Below are positions 24,701 through 35,300 of a DNA stretch of 64,000 nt, in pieces. Source of the DNA: Sphaerosporella brunnea (Eukaryota; Ascomycota; Pezizomycetes; Pezizales; Pyronemataceae); assembly GCA_008704415.1 (NCBI GenBank), contig VXIS01000047.1, forward strand, positions 149,560-213,559, in the 5' to 3' direction. The notes under the pieces are model-generated. The model worked only from the letters and a program-made list of their open reading frames with translations. It was not told the origin of the DNA and made no database searches. Made by a program: the position numbers and the translations under genes. Position 1 is the first letter of the stretch; every line of letters starts with the position of its first letter.

Positions 24701-26025
24701 ACAACCGCGGTCGCAATACCAGTGCGGATACAGACCTGCCGATGGTGAGGTCAACCCTTTCCAGGGCAGCAGAGGTGCGTATTCATGGTACGGAATTGCC
24801 ACAGTTGGCAGTCGGATTCGGTAGCAGAACCCGAATCAAGACTTTCCCGAGCGGGTGGATATGCGCACTGGCTATCCTGATCATGGCCAGGGAATGCCTA
24901 GGCGGCGCCGGCATAGACAGCTTTTCGTTTGGGCTGTATGCCTCAGGTTTGCATGTTAGCCTGGCTCGCCCAAGACGATGCAACGGAATGCGCTGGAACG
25001 TTCGACGCAGACGGCCGGCCACGTTATCCATAGTTTTGCGTTACCCAACCTGGACTGATCACACAGGCGCCACATCGAGCAATGATTTCAGAAGCCAAGG
25101 CCTGTGGACTGGGCGCTATTGGCATGGATGCTCAATCGTGAAGCATTTTGCAAAGCATCAGCGAGCTGAACCGCAATTGAACGCTTACTTCTGAACACCT
25201 GCGTGAGCACAGGGTAGGGCATTGGAAAAATGGCAATGGAAGCGTTATAGAAGCATGGCTGCATCGGGGTCGATCACGGTTAGCGATCAAAATATGTATT
25301 TTCTGGCTAACCATTATATCAGCATCATGTGAGGGTAGAATGCTCATTCGACCCGCCCGATGGTGCCCGCGAGGCACTGGTGCTTTCGATGTCCAACAGG
25401 ATAGCCGTCGAACAACTCAGACCTGCGCACCTTGGAAAGCCTCTAGGCTATCCGTGAGGCACAGTCATTGAACATCAGACTGGCACCGAAGATAAAAGGT
25501 TGTGGATGCAACTTCCGATACAGACCACATGAACTTGAGCGTTTCAAACAATGCCCCCGCCGTAGTGATGGGAATCGATGGTATGAGGCTGCCGGTGTGG
25601 GCGGTCGCGTTCAGTCGCAGAACCGGAATCCAGTCTTGCTTGTGCGGGCCCGTATGTGAACGCACGCGCACCTGCACCGATGAGAAATTGACGATCAGGG
25701 CCGTCCAGGAGATTGAAGACTGTGGGCCAGCCGCCTATCCACCGAGTCACGGCCTAAAGTTGGTGGCCGCTTGGTGGGCAGCCATCTGAACAGGCGGCTC
25801 AGGCGCTTCGGGGCATCCACAGTGCGTCAACGCTTCACCCAACCCTCGCTGCACCCTGCCATCCTGTCCGCAGCACCCGACCGCCCTTCGGCATCAAGCT
25901 TATCTCCTAGGCAGCCGGGCCGACGTGGAGGATGCTTGACACGACGATGAAAAGATTGCATTCCCCAGGTACCAATGGTTGCCGAGGTGGCAGGTTTTCT
26001 TTCGCGGTGGTGATACCCGACTTGC
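21730..26025. other. no gene recognised
   Basis: Over 4 kb without a supportable feature. The longest frame (plus, 24547-25194, 215 codons) has no conserved motif, uses a poor start and is mirrored on the other strand. No tandem repeats or transposon termini were detected by eye. Confidence 0.35.
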
Positions 26026-26029
26026 GTAG

Positions 26030-26265
26030 TGTTGCGGACTAGCGCACTCGAGTAGAATCGGTGCTCATCGAGTTTCCACCAGTGAAGCGGGTCGCGCTCT
26101 GAGCCCACTGGCAGTTGGCATAAAGATCGTGCGGTTTCAGATGCCTCTGTGGTGCCTGGGGCGTTGTTACTGGCCTGCACCCGTCGTCCTATGTTTCCAA
26201 AGATCGCAGCAAGGTCCGGATCTACAGTCTGCGAGCGGTTACTGCAACCTCCTCACGAAATATCT
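26030..26265 (-). pseudogene. hAT transposase C-terminal fragment
   Basis: The minus strand encodes IFGNIGRRVQASNNAPG, then a Glu/Thr stretch, then LPVGSERDPLHWWKLDEHRF. This is the region preceding and entering the hAT C-terminal dimerisation domain, where an acidic residue precedes a (D/S)PLxWW motif. The DNA matches the plus-strand fragment at 39.6 kb, including about 25 bp of upstream sequence, so both derive from one family. The frame breaks after HRF and the terminal AGDxxTKKRNR block is absent. No TIRs or target duplication were found. Confidence 0.7.
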
Positions 26266-26269
26266 TCTT

Positions 26270-26655
26270 GTGGGTAGGGGAAGTTCGGGTTGTGGAGGTG
26301 GGAGGGGGGCGGGTGGTTGTAGGACGGGAAACCTCGTGCTATGTGGAAAGCTCGAATGACTCAATTGCGACCCGCGCCCAGCAATGGCCGATCGAGCGGA
26401 CTCGGCCGCGAAAATACAAACACTCGAGCGGGCACAACACTAATCAGGGGACGCGAGAATGGCATCTATAGGATGTGCGGTGTTCACACGAGTATTTCCA
26501 CATGATTCCACTTGATAGAGTGCGCTGAGGGCTGCAGGACAAGCAAATGCCAGCTGATTATAATTCGCAATAAAGTGATACAGGCAAAAACCGAAAAAGG
26601 GCCAACAAAATCAACCACCACATCTCCACATCCGTCGTCCCAGCTTACGCAAAAT
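26270..26655. other. intergenic, G-rich patch
   Basis: Contains a G-rich stretch at 26265-26330 (repeated GGTGG/GGAGG/GGGG) downstream of the 26.66 kb gene's stop codon. No coding sequence is supported. Confidence 0.4.
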
Positions 26656-26659
26656 GAGA

Positions 26660-27673
26660 TTAATCCTTCTCTCCGGGCGCAGGCTCACCGCCGTCCAATG
26701 CCGCAATAAACTCCCACAGTGGCCCAAACGGCACCCAGCATTGATCACCCTGGTGTCCCGGCAGGCCAAGATACTCCAGCTGCGCCCATTCGACCGCGAA
26801 CCCCGACTGCGAACGCACGGGCCAAATCGGCGCCGCCTCGACCTCGACCATAATGGACCGCTGGTGCTCTCCGACCGGGGTGCGAATTGTTCTGCTGGCG
26901 TAGACGCTGACCGTGGCAAACACGACTTTTCCCTCGTAGCTGAGCAGGGCATCGTCATCCTGGTCGTGCGCATGACGCAGCAGATCGGGCTGTCCGTCCC
27001 CGACAAGCAACTTCCTCTGTATTTGCTGACGTCGGGTGATAATCTCCCGCCTGTAGGTATCGTGGTTATACAGGGTGATGACTATAGCGTAGCGCAGCAG
27101 TCCTTCCGTGCCAAACAGATATGGCTGAACCTTTCTATCGGTGTGGAAAGTGGTATCGCAGTTTGCGATTTCAAACACCAGCCACGGCACCTTTTCATGT
27201 AAGAAGGTCAGCGAGGAGTCGGGCTGCAACACGAAACGCTGGCCAGCGTAGTTGCACTCGACCGCGCTCCCAGAGATGTAGCAAGGCCAGTTTTTGGGGA
27301 AGAAGCCCGACTCGCACAGAACTTTGCACATGTAGCGCATGACCTCGTAGGCTATCACTGGGTGAATAGTCTCCCAGGAGGTCAGGATCAGAACAGGGCC
27401 TCTCTGGCCGCGTAGCTCACGTCGCAGATACCACTGGGATGCGAAGTACTCGCAGTGAGCGACTGGGTTTCCGTGTTCCAGGAGCCAGCGGCAGGCGGTG
27501 GCATGTACACCACCGACCATGATCCAATCAGACGATGCGGGCAGCTGAATCACCACGCGCCTCGTTCCGAATACCGTGTCGCGTGGAACGGCCAGCTCTC
27601 CGACAGCCTCGGCAAGCTGCCGATACAGTGTCGCTTCAGGTGAGGGGGAAACGCAAGGGGTGTCGAAATCCAT
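26660..27673 (-). CDS. PD-(D/E)XK nuclease-fold-like protein, single exon
   Basis: An uninterrupted frame from ATG 27673 to a stop at 26660 encodes 337 residues. The central block, residues 149-170, reads LQPDSSL then PWLVFEIAN. It has the PD and the E-x-A arrangement of a degenerate PD-(D/E)XK site: Asp152 and Glu168, with the lysine position occupied by alanine. A helix and the strand YAIVITLYNHD follow. The C-terminal half has alternating strands (VVFATVSVYA, SIMVEVEAA) and ends WVPFGPLWEFIAALDG, which lines up with WVGPMSAFVEFWRL in the 7.3-8.6 kb gene just before that gene's intron. The two are therefore probable distant paralogues. A GTGAGC at the same place here might also be used as a donor, but the unspliced frame already ends properly. 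Substrate and activity are unknown. Confidence 0.75.
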   Translation of the reverse strand: MDFDTPCVSPSPEATLYRQLAEAVGELAVPRDTVFGTRRVVIQLPASSDWIMVGGVHATACRWLLEHGNPVAHCEYFASQWYLRRELRGQRGPVLILTSWETIHPVIAYEVMRYMCKVLCESGFFPKNWPCYISGSAVECNYAGQRFVLQPDSSLTFLHEKVPWLVFEIANCDTTFHTDRKVQPYLFGTEGLLRYAIVITLYNHDTYRREIITRRQQIQRKLLVGDGQPDLLRHAHDQDDDALLSYEGKVVFATVSVYASRTIRTPVGEHQRSIMVEVEAAPIWPVRSQSGFAVEWAQLEYLGLPGHQGDQCWVPFGPLWEFIAALDGGEPAPGEKD

Positions 27674-27810
27674 GGAGGGAAGCGTTGTCCGTTTTCGGGG
27701 TAGCGCCAGGTCCTGGTCGTTTCGGTGAAATATAGCTGCAGAGGGTGGCTGTTGGTCCGCTTAATGTGAGAAGCGGTTGAATGATGTGTGGACAGGACCA
27801 TGGACGGCGC

Positions 27811-27817
27811 ATTTATA
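27811..27817 (-). promoter_or_regulatory. TATA box of the 26.7-27.7 kb gene
   Basis: TATAAAT reads on the minus strand 138-144 nt upstream of the ATG, nearly the same spacing as in the 7.3-8.6 kb gene. Confidence 0.6.
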
Positions 27818-27980
27818 CCCGGGGCAGGCCAAGATTTTGTACCCCGGTGTTGACCAAGCTCCACGGATGAAGGACATTACACCCCGGCAAGCCTCTAGCC
27901 AGGCGCCGTGTGAACCCGGCGAGCCTCAAGCTACGCGCGATATCAACCCGGCGAGCAGAGAAGTGCACCCGGGCTCACGA
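27815..27980. repeat. degenerate CCCGG-box array upstream of promoter
   Basis: Six boxes of the type ACCCGGCGAGC or CCCCGGCAAGCC recur every 22-41 bp (near 27818, 27840, 27881, 27914, 27945 and 27967), immediately upstream of the TATA box. Such spacing suits a set of activator sites or a decayed minisatellite. No such array occurs before the paralogous gene at 8.6 kb. Confidence 0.5.
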
Positions 27981-28009
27981 TTACAGTTCAATGAAAGCCG
28001 TGCAAGAGG

Positions 28010-29940
28010 TGCTGTCTTAAATGCGGGGCCATAGTGCGCTGAGATTTAGATAGATGGCGGCAGTATGTACTCGCATCGGAATACATCGGGGCCCCAAAAA
28101 CCAATTGTGGCACCTCCAAAATATACCATCCAATTTGAACAGATGTTTCGTCACCGGAAAGACATCCAGGCCCACCATGTTCAATACCGCCGAGTGATCT
28201 GGCGCCTCTGTGCAGAACGAGCGTGGCTGGAAGCACTATGAGGGCGGTTACAGCAGCTTTCAAGCAGGTGAAGACCACCACCCAAATCTTGCGGTTTTTG
28301 CGAGATACCAAAGTGGGACAATCCGTTCCAGCGCAAGATGAGTGGTTACCATCCCCCGGGGAGGACTCGGATGGGCAACAGTGATTCTGCGCAGGAGGCC
28401 ATCGATTTCTTTATTGTTGTTAGGGCTTGTTTGCTTTCCTATGTCCTATTTTGCTTTTCTCTTTCTGACAGTTAGGTGGCCGCAGTTTACCTATGAGAAT
28501 GCATCAATAAAGAGTCGGATAGGATGAGGGCAGGGACGTCTGTCAGAATAGCCCCTTTGGAGTACCCGCCTGAGCGCGCCAGTGTCCAAATACGCCTAGC
28601 GGCTTCTTGCACCTTCAGTCATGACATTATGGCAATAAATCCTATCCAGTGTCTACATCGCTGCGTAGCAGCTGTCGTTGTATATTACACTCAGCGCGAT
28701 CCATTGCCCCAACCCAACAAGGGGCTCCAAGTAGTCCCCCCTAAACTGTGCTTTGTGACTCATATCCTGATCCGTAGCCGGTTGATGGTGAAGACGTCGG
28801 TGAGTCCAGAAGAATGTGGACACACGAGAAACCTCCATTTTTCAGTGTGCTGTAACACCCGTGCGGCGGGATGCTTTTCACACTCCATGATTACGAATGT
28901 TCCCGGGTCTCTCGCTTTCCTTTATGCGGTGATTCAATGCCGTGTTCCACCGGTGCTGTAGCAAAACAGACTGCCACAAAGAACACGCCGCCTTTATGTA
29001 ATAGGCTCACACATGCGGTCCGGGAGGTTTTTCACTGGCTAATGAGCCATCCACTGAGGAAGCCACGGTCCTGGCTGGGGCCACACTGGACCGCCAGACA
29101 ACCAGGAGAACAGTCATGGGCCAACCGACCGGTATTGTCAACACCTGGGATACGCGTTGTACGTGCCATAGTCAAAATGACTGCGGGATCCTGTGAGTGT
29201 GCAATCAGATTGTTTTGTCTGTATGCAACGTCGAACGATTATGGCAGACCTACTTTGCATCCATACCCCTCCTGTTCGCCGTCTTTTTGATGTGATTTCG
29301 CGGGCTGCCTCCTGTCCGACCTCGTAGTGCCACACCCTCGTCTGTTTAAAGGTGTGATGTTTCTCGTCTCGCGGGAACCTTCCGAACCATGAGGCTGAGT
29401 GGTGATTCAGTTTCTCGGCGTTCTTATCCGCGTTCATCGTGGACGTCTTTCTCCCGCTTCGAAGGATCTTCTGCCATGCAGGCCGCCGCACTCATCAGGA
29501 GTGAACGTGTTGCCATCCCGTCTTGTGATACCGCTGTTGATAGCTCACAACAACGTAGCCTGGAATCTTTCGTGGCCCGCCTTTCAGGCTTTTTATAAAG
29601 GACACACCTGTGGTCGGTTACTCACTCAACCGTTGGTCTGCATACCCCGATTCAACGCGGCCAGTACCTCCCGGTATGGCAATATGTCAGGGTTGCCAGC
29701 CGCGATGCACACCTCAATTTCTCAGTAGCCGGCCCGGAATAGCGGGGGTTTGCTGGCTGAGCTCCATAAGCAAGCGGCCTAGCTGGCAACCTTGACAGTC
29801 CGCGAAGCACTGTCTGGCTGTCCTGGTTTGCGGGCCACCTCATGGCAAGTGATCCCTCAAGCAAACGTCCGCGTTGCTTTGCCCCGTAAACGAACATTCG
29901 CAATGGAATGGAACTGCGGAGCTTGTAACACCGCGATTGT
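28010..29940. other. no gene recognised
   Basis: No supportable gene. Near 29720-29800 a GCCGGCCCGG...GCTGGCTG stretch resembles the interior of the 12.7 kb MITE and may be a further relic, but the ends could not be placed. Confidence 0.35.
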
Positions 29941-29948
29941 TTCTCCAC

Positions 29949-30920
29949 CAGTCATGCAAACGAGCCGGCTCGAGACGAGCCGGGTGATTGGAGCGGGATC
30001 GTCAGTTTTCCTGGCTCGGCTCGCGAGCGCGAGCCGGGCCCGAGCGAGTCGAGCCAAAGCTGGAGCTGGTGGAGAGAAATCATATTTTGAGGCGGGAGCA
30101 CGTGGGCAGGAGGCAGTTCATGGCCCTGTAACTTTTCTACTAGGCAGTGATCCCAGGGTAGATCAGTCCGAGAAGTCTGACAGGCCCGAAGAGGAGTTGA
30201 GCTCTGCCTTGGTGTTTAAATCTACAGCCTCCGGCATATCGTGGTCACTCCGAGTGGTTGCCCTCCTGACTCCCACCTGTGGTAGAACCTCCGGATCTTC
30301 GTACCCCCATTTTTCCCAGCTGTTGACTTGCGTATGCTTGAGCCAATGCTTAAGCAATAACAAACCGCTGCTCGACTCCTCCAGAAGCCGGTTGCGTTTC
30401 TTTGTGATCATATCGCCCGCGCTGCCAAGGCCAAAAGCACTACCCTCCGCCGCAAGCCTGTCTCGAATTTGCTGAATCATAACTTTTTCCGAGGCTTCAT
30501 TGCAGGGCAGTTCCGGATGCTTCGATTCGATGTGCCTCCTATAAACGCTAGTAGTTTTATACGAGGATTCATAGGGACACCACGTCTTCGAGCAATCGGA
30601 ACATCGAACGAGTTCGATGGGCTTCTTGTTGTCAGAACTAGAGCCTGCCTTCTTCTTCCGTCGCTTCCGTGATGAGCCTTCTTCAACATCAGATTCCGGG
30701 TCACCTTCTGTGCCGGAATCATGCCCATCTACTTCAGGTTCTGTGGTTTCCCGGCCCAGGGTACCTCTTCTCGAAATCTCGGCGGAACCTCGTTCTTTCT
30801 AGAAAGCTCCAGAGAGGTCGAGCTGAGCTCGAGCCCAAACCTTTTCTGCTCGAGCTGCTCGACCACAAAAATATGCACGTTCGAGCCGGCTCGAGCCGGC
30901 TCGGCTCGTTGGCATCACTA
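29949..30920 (-). mobile_element. internally deleted hAT element, 972 bp
   Basis: The element starts CAGTCATGCAAACGAGCC and ends with the inverted form GGCTCGTTGGCATCACTA. It is flanked by an exact 8-bp target duplication, TTCTCCAC (29941-29948 and 30921-30928). Subterminal regions on both sides carry many GAGCC/GGCTC motifs. The interior encodes, on the minus strand, only the N-terminal and C-terminal parts of a hAT transposase. The large catalytic centre is missing. Confidence 0.9.
30163..30798 (-). CDS. hAT-derived BED-finger/dimerisation-domain fusion frame
   Basis: The frame is open for 212 codons from a stop at 30799-30801 to TGA at 30163. In order it encodes: an acidic linker; a basic cluster (SRKRRKKK) that could act in nuclear import; a BED-type zinc finger with CSDCSKTW followed by the H-x4-H pair in HIESKH; then, after a short joint (MIQQIRDRLAAEGS), the hAT dimerisation signature AGDMITKKRNRLLEESS and LLLLKHWL; and an acidic tail. 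The RNase-H-like catalytic core (several hundred residues in normal hAT transposases) is absent. There is no ATG before the finger; the first one is in the joint at 30480, so an upstream exon or a non-coding fate is possible. A DNA-binding and dimerising but non-catalytic product would be expected to compete with full transposases. Whether it is expressed is unknown. Confidence 0.6.
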   Translation of the reverse strand, partial: KERGSAEISRRGTLGRETTEPEVDGHDSGTEGDPESDVEEGSSRKRRKKKAGSSSDNKKPIELVRCSDCSKTWCPYESSYKTTSVYRRHIESKHPELPCNEASEKVMIQQIRDRLAAEGSAFGLGSAGDMITKKRNRLLEESSSGLLLLKHWLKHTQVNSWEKWGYEDPEVLPQVGVRRATTRSDHDMPEAVDLNTKAELNSSSGLSDFSD

Positions 30921-30929
30921 TTCTCCACC

Positions 30930-31870
30930 AATGCGGGCAATCTCTTTCGACAAAAGGCGCTACCGAGGTATAGCGAGGTGGTCCTTAGTCCATGAACAGG
31001 TCTTTACTTGGCTGTTCTTTTACCCACCCACCACGACCGCCTGGATCATCTCCTTGTAACTCTGCCCATGGGCCAGGCTGGCAGGAGTTCATCCCGGCTG
31101 CCTGAGGGGCCCGGGCCAGGTCGAGGGCTGGCTTAGTCCTCCCGACCCTAGTCCTCCGGAATCAGGTCTACCGGGCTAGGGGCAACCTTCACAGATGCGC
31201 CATTCACGTTCAGCTGGGACGTATTGCTTTGTTTTGTTTCTTTCCTATGGTCGACCTGTTTTCTTGTGGTTTTCCTTTTCAATATACGGTTGTTTTGGCT
31301 CTTATGGTTGAGCCTATCTGCCCGTCTCCGCGCTGCTGAGAATAGCTAATCCCTAATCGTGTTTTTTGAGCCAAACGTCAGGAGTTCCGCTGCGTTTTAT
31401 TCCGACTCTCCTCCGAATTGCTGTTTTTGGGGTGGATCGATCAGTCTTTTGATTGCGATCGACGCTTTAGCTGCGGCGAAAACAGAATGATTAGCACAAT
31501 GACCGACCCGACCTTAATTCATGATACCGGGCACCGGCCGGCGCCTATCAGATATCCAGGTTTTTCTTATGCCGGCCCGAACCTGTTGGGCTTGCCACAT
31601 CACAGGCCCGACCTGACCCTCTCCGTGGGGCTCCGTTTGACCTGGCGGCCGGCCGGACTATTGACCGCCCAGGAAGGGGTTGATTTGGGGGTCTTGCAAG
31701 ATTGCTGCTTGTCGCAGAAAGACGATAAACCTGACTACAAACAAAAGCAAACAAAAGTCGTAGTGTCGGGTTGTCACTACGATTTGATCACCTGAGTAGG
31801 TATCGTTCAGCAACGAATGGCGCCAGGGACGTTGGAAACGGAGGTCGTTGATAGCCAATAAGTAGTTACA
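30930..31870. other. no gene; GC-rich self-complementary patches
   Basis: Two patches (about 31075-31195 and 31535-31680) are rich in GGCCCGG/CCGGCC, and their sequences are partly complementary (GGGCCAGGTCGAGGG against CCCGACCTGACCC). This suggests remnants of a MITE, but I could not find clean termini or a target duplication. No coding sequence is supported. Confidence 0.35.
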
Positions 31871-31871
31871 C

Positions 31872-32351
31872 TTAAATCTGGTGATAGCGCATATGTGGGT
31901 TCTCGCCATCACTCACCTCCTCCCAATCGTCTTCAAATCGTTTTTCAAAAAAATGCCCATACCGGCAGGCAATGAAAAAGCAAAAGACGTCTAAATACGC
32001 CTCCTTGAGGGGCCCGCACACGCCCCTAGCTGACCGGGGTTTGCCGCATACCTTCGACAGTCCCGAGCTTGACAAATCCTTCGCCTGGACACCACTTGAT
32101 GACCAAAACCACTGATAAAACCAAGCTAGCATACTTCTCGAAAAGGTAATAGGACCACTGACTGATGCACTGGACGCGGCCAATGACAGCCAGAAGCTCA
32201 TTGCCCAACTCGACCTCAAATTGCAGACTGTGTAGCGATGGCCCAGATCTGTGTTCCACGCTCGGACCCTGATACGTGCGCGATGCTCGGCCTCTGGGTT
32301 CGTATCATACAAGACGACCGTCAAATGGCTTGCACCGAGCCATACATACAC
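31872..32351 (-). pseudogene. frameshifted PD-(D/E)XK-like relative
   Basis: One minus-strand frame (from about 32351) gives WLGASHLTVVLYDTNPEAE and then loses protein character. The adjacent frame picks up at about 32240 with SLQFEVELGNELLAVIG, then QWSYYLFEKYASLVL and VVLVIKWCPGEGFVKL, ending in a stop near 32026. The first frame resumes with a segment ending FEDDWEEVSDGENPH. The order FEV, helix with a QW pair, then a hydrophobic strand ending in IK parallels the VFEV...QWLL...LVVLIKV core of the 7.3-8.6 kb gene. At least one frameshift, or an undetected intron, separates the parts, so I call it a decayed third family member. Confidence 0.45.
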
Positions 32352-32359
32352 TTGCGACA

Positions 32360-35300
32360 GCCCTCAGGTGGCCGCAGCGAAAAGACATGGCAAGTGGCTG
32401 GAGCTGCGCCTGATGACTGTGTTGCGCATCCACATACTACAGGCTTTGTGACAGGGTTCCAGAAAAGGTTGCAGATGACGGCATTCCCGCGGGAGGCGTG
32501 GTGAGCAACATGTTATTGTCTGGATCGTAGAGTCATTGAGGTTGGCGGTTTTGAAACTACAACGTCGGCGCGAAGCCGCTTTACCAGCGATTGCTGGATG
32601 GAAAGTGGAAGCTGGTCGACCGTCATAGAAACACAGCATGTCCCAGTGATGCGGCTGCTGACTGCACAGTGTTCCAACAACCACGAAGCTGACATGCTCA
32701 TAATCTGCACAAATAGCAGCCAAAACCGGAGTGAAGATGATGAGAATGCAGCCTAGGCCCTGAAGATCCACAGGTCTATGGAATGACTGCAAGGAGTGTG
32801 GCGGGTCCCTCCGTCGGTCTCTGATCCCTCTTGGGTTGATAATGAGGAGGGCCTGGATATCGATAGCCTAAAGTACGTATTGCGATGGTTTCCTCGGCGT
32901 CAGGTGAGTTGGAGATCGACGCTGTGACGTAAAACACGATCACCGCCACCACGGCATTCACCCAATCGCCCTCCCATCGCCACTCGCCATCCGCTCTACC
33001 AACGCCATGCCCATCCGCCTGCAGCACTAACCACTGTTACGATCACGACCAGCCGCACCAGACTGATGCCCCATTCCCCGTTAACCTCATCAGATTCAGG
33101 GCGGAGACGATCAACCAACGCCGACCATGCGGTGGACAAAAGAAATGCTTGCAGAGCGGGGCTCTGGCCGTGTGTTGAACGATTCGCGGAGGCAACATCT
33201 CAGTTCGAGAAGCTGGTTAGACCGCAGCAGGCAGCGGGACACTTTCTATCCCTGCCACACGTCGACACCTCTGTCTGCGTCCGCTGACAAGACCACTTGG
33301 AGAGCTGTGCTGACCTGTCGCAACCCGTTGCTGCGACGTCTTTCTTGAGGTCGGTCAAGATCCGGTGTTATGCTGTTTGCTACCGGCGATGTGATCCGGC
33401 CGAGGGACACGCAGAATACGACTTTTGATTGCATGTGCTTGGTGGATATCGCGCGCGGTGAGTTTGAAGACGCGTTCGCTCTAGCTATCTTGGATCGTGG
33501 AGATATCGTGATGCAAATACCGCTTCCACTAGAAGCCGTAATCATGTCAAGTTGCACTGTCGGCAACCTTCCCATTCTTCCTATCCATATCTCCACACGG
33601 ACACCAATAAGCCCACCCTGTTCCTCGCTGATGCTGGAACATCGACCTTGCACTGGAACCTGTTCGCTCACCAGAACACAGCGCGATATGGGCCACCACC
33701 AACGCGGGAGCGACACCGCGCCCGCCCGTTCGAGGACCGGATGTTGCAGCGGCTGGTGCATCACCTGCTGGCCGATGCTCCACCTGGCGCTTGGGCGGTT
33801 GGGCGCAACACTGCCGACGTTCTCAATCAAAGACGACGCAGAAAATCAAGCCTACCATCTCGACCGGCACACGCTGCGAACGTGGGGGGTGATAGCGCCC
33901 CCCGACCACCAGTGACATCTGGACACTGACTCGTGGACCGGGGCTGAAGATCGGAGTTGCGCAGCGAATGGAGATCGACATGCACAGGATCACGGACCTG
34001 TTTGGCGACTGCAGCGTCCCTGCGCACTAAACATCAATGTCGCTTGGTCTCGCCGCCTAGCGTGGATTTGTACACGCAACTGCCCAGCAAGGCCGGCAGT
34101 GACCGCAATTCAAGGCAAACCGCTCCCACGACCTTCACGGATACGGGTGTTGATATATATGTTTTCACTGTGACAGACATGCACAGGAAAACATAAACAA
34201 GGAACTGTCAATGGCCCACGCCGGATGGCAACAGCGTCGTGAAGTGTAGGAGGCACGCCCAACCATATCGAGCATCGAAACTACCACCAAGCTGCAAAGC
34301 GGTGCTAGACGGTACCAAAGCGGCTTCGGCCGCACTCTGGTCGATCGTTTCGCCCCTTGGTGATGGTGTACGCACGGTCCAGACTCTTGAACGGAGTGAG
34401 TGTACCCAATCAACCATGAAACAACATGCCACGGTTGTTGTATCAGTGCCGCAGTCATCCACAGTATTGGCCTTTGAGAAAACCCACGCTGTGCGGCAGT
34501 GAAGCGTCCTTGATTGCGGTCATCGAGTTTCCGCAAACCAGACATCATCTACCACTCCCACCAACCGGAACATTCCGCTCTTGTTTGGAAAGCAGCGTCA
34601 GCGTGACACATCCGGCGCTTCTCAGCGCTTGGAGGCGATCGTTTCCAATTGCCACCTCGACGTCGGTCTCGACAGCCTGCCGGCATGGATGTGTGAATTC
34701 CTTCAACCAGTGACCGGCATCCGCATTCGAAAGCACGGTCACTGACCCTGCAGGAGCAAGGCTGCAATCCAACGGCCCTGACGCAACAGAGTACTCACTC
34801 ACTTGGACAGCAGAAGTCTCTCAACCAGAAACAACCGGATCCTTGAAAGGAACGTCGGCGGTGGAGATGCAAATCCTCTTCTGTGTCATCGCCGGAACGT
34901 CCATCATGCCTTGTCCGAGCAGGTTCCGGGGTTGCAGGGGCCTGACCAAGCTGCCTCCTCAGCCAGTTGGCTCGGCCGGCACAGCAGCCATTACCTTGCC
35001 GGACACGGAGTTTACGAGTGCCGTTCCCAACATTGTTAGTCGTGTCGGGAGAGAAAAGATCGCTCGCTGCTTTTGTAGACGTTTTCCTTAGAGGTCATCG
35101 GCTGGCATACCCTGCTGACCTTCATTCATCGAGGGTCATGGAAATGTATCGAGGGCAGGAAATCATTCCTTGATACTGCCTGGACACGTTCTTCCCGCCG
35201 GGCTTTTAAGAAGCGATAACAGCCCGGCTGTCTTGCAAGCTGTTACCGACTACCTTTTCCGCGTGAGAGTGGGATAGCTCGTGGGGTACATCATCATGTG

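Noticed and set aside
24547..25194. 215-codon plus-strand frame
   Set aside because: Composition is Arg/Ser/Gly-rich without domains, no splice or promoter support, and overlapping frames exist on both strands.
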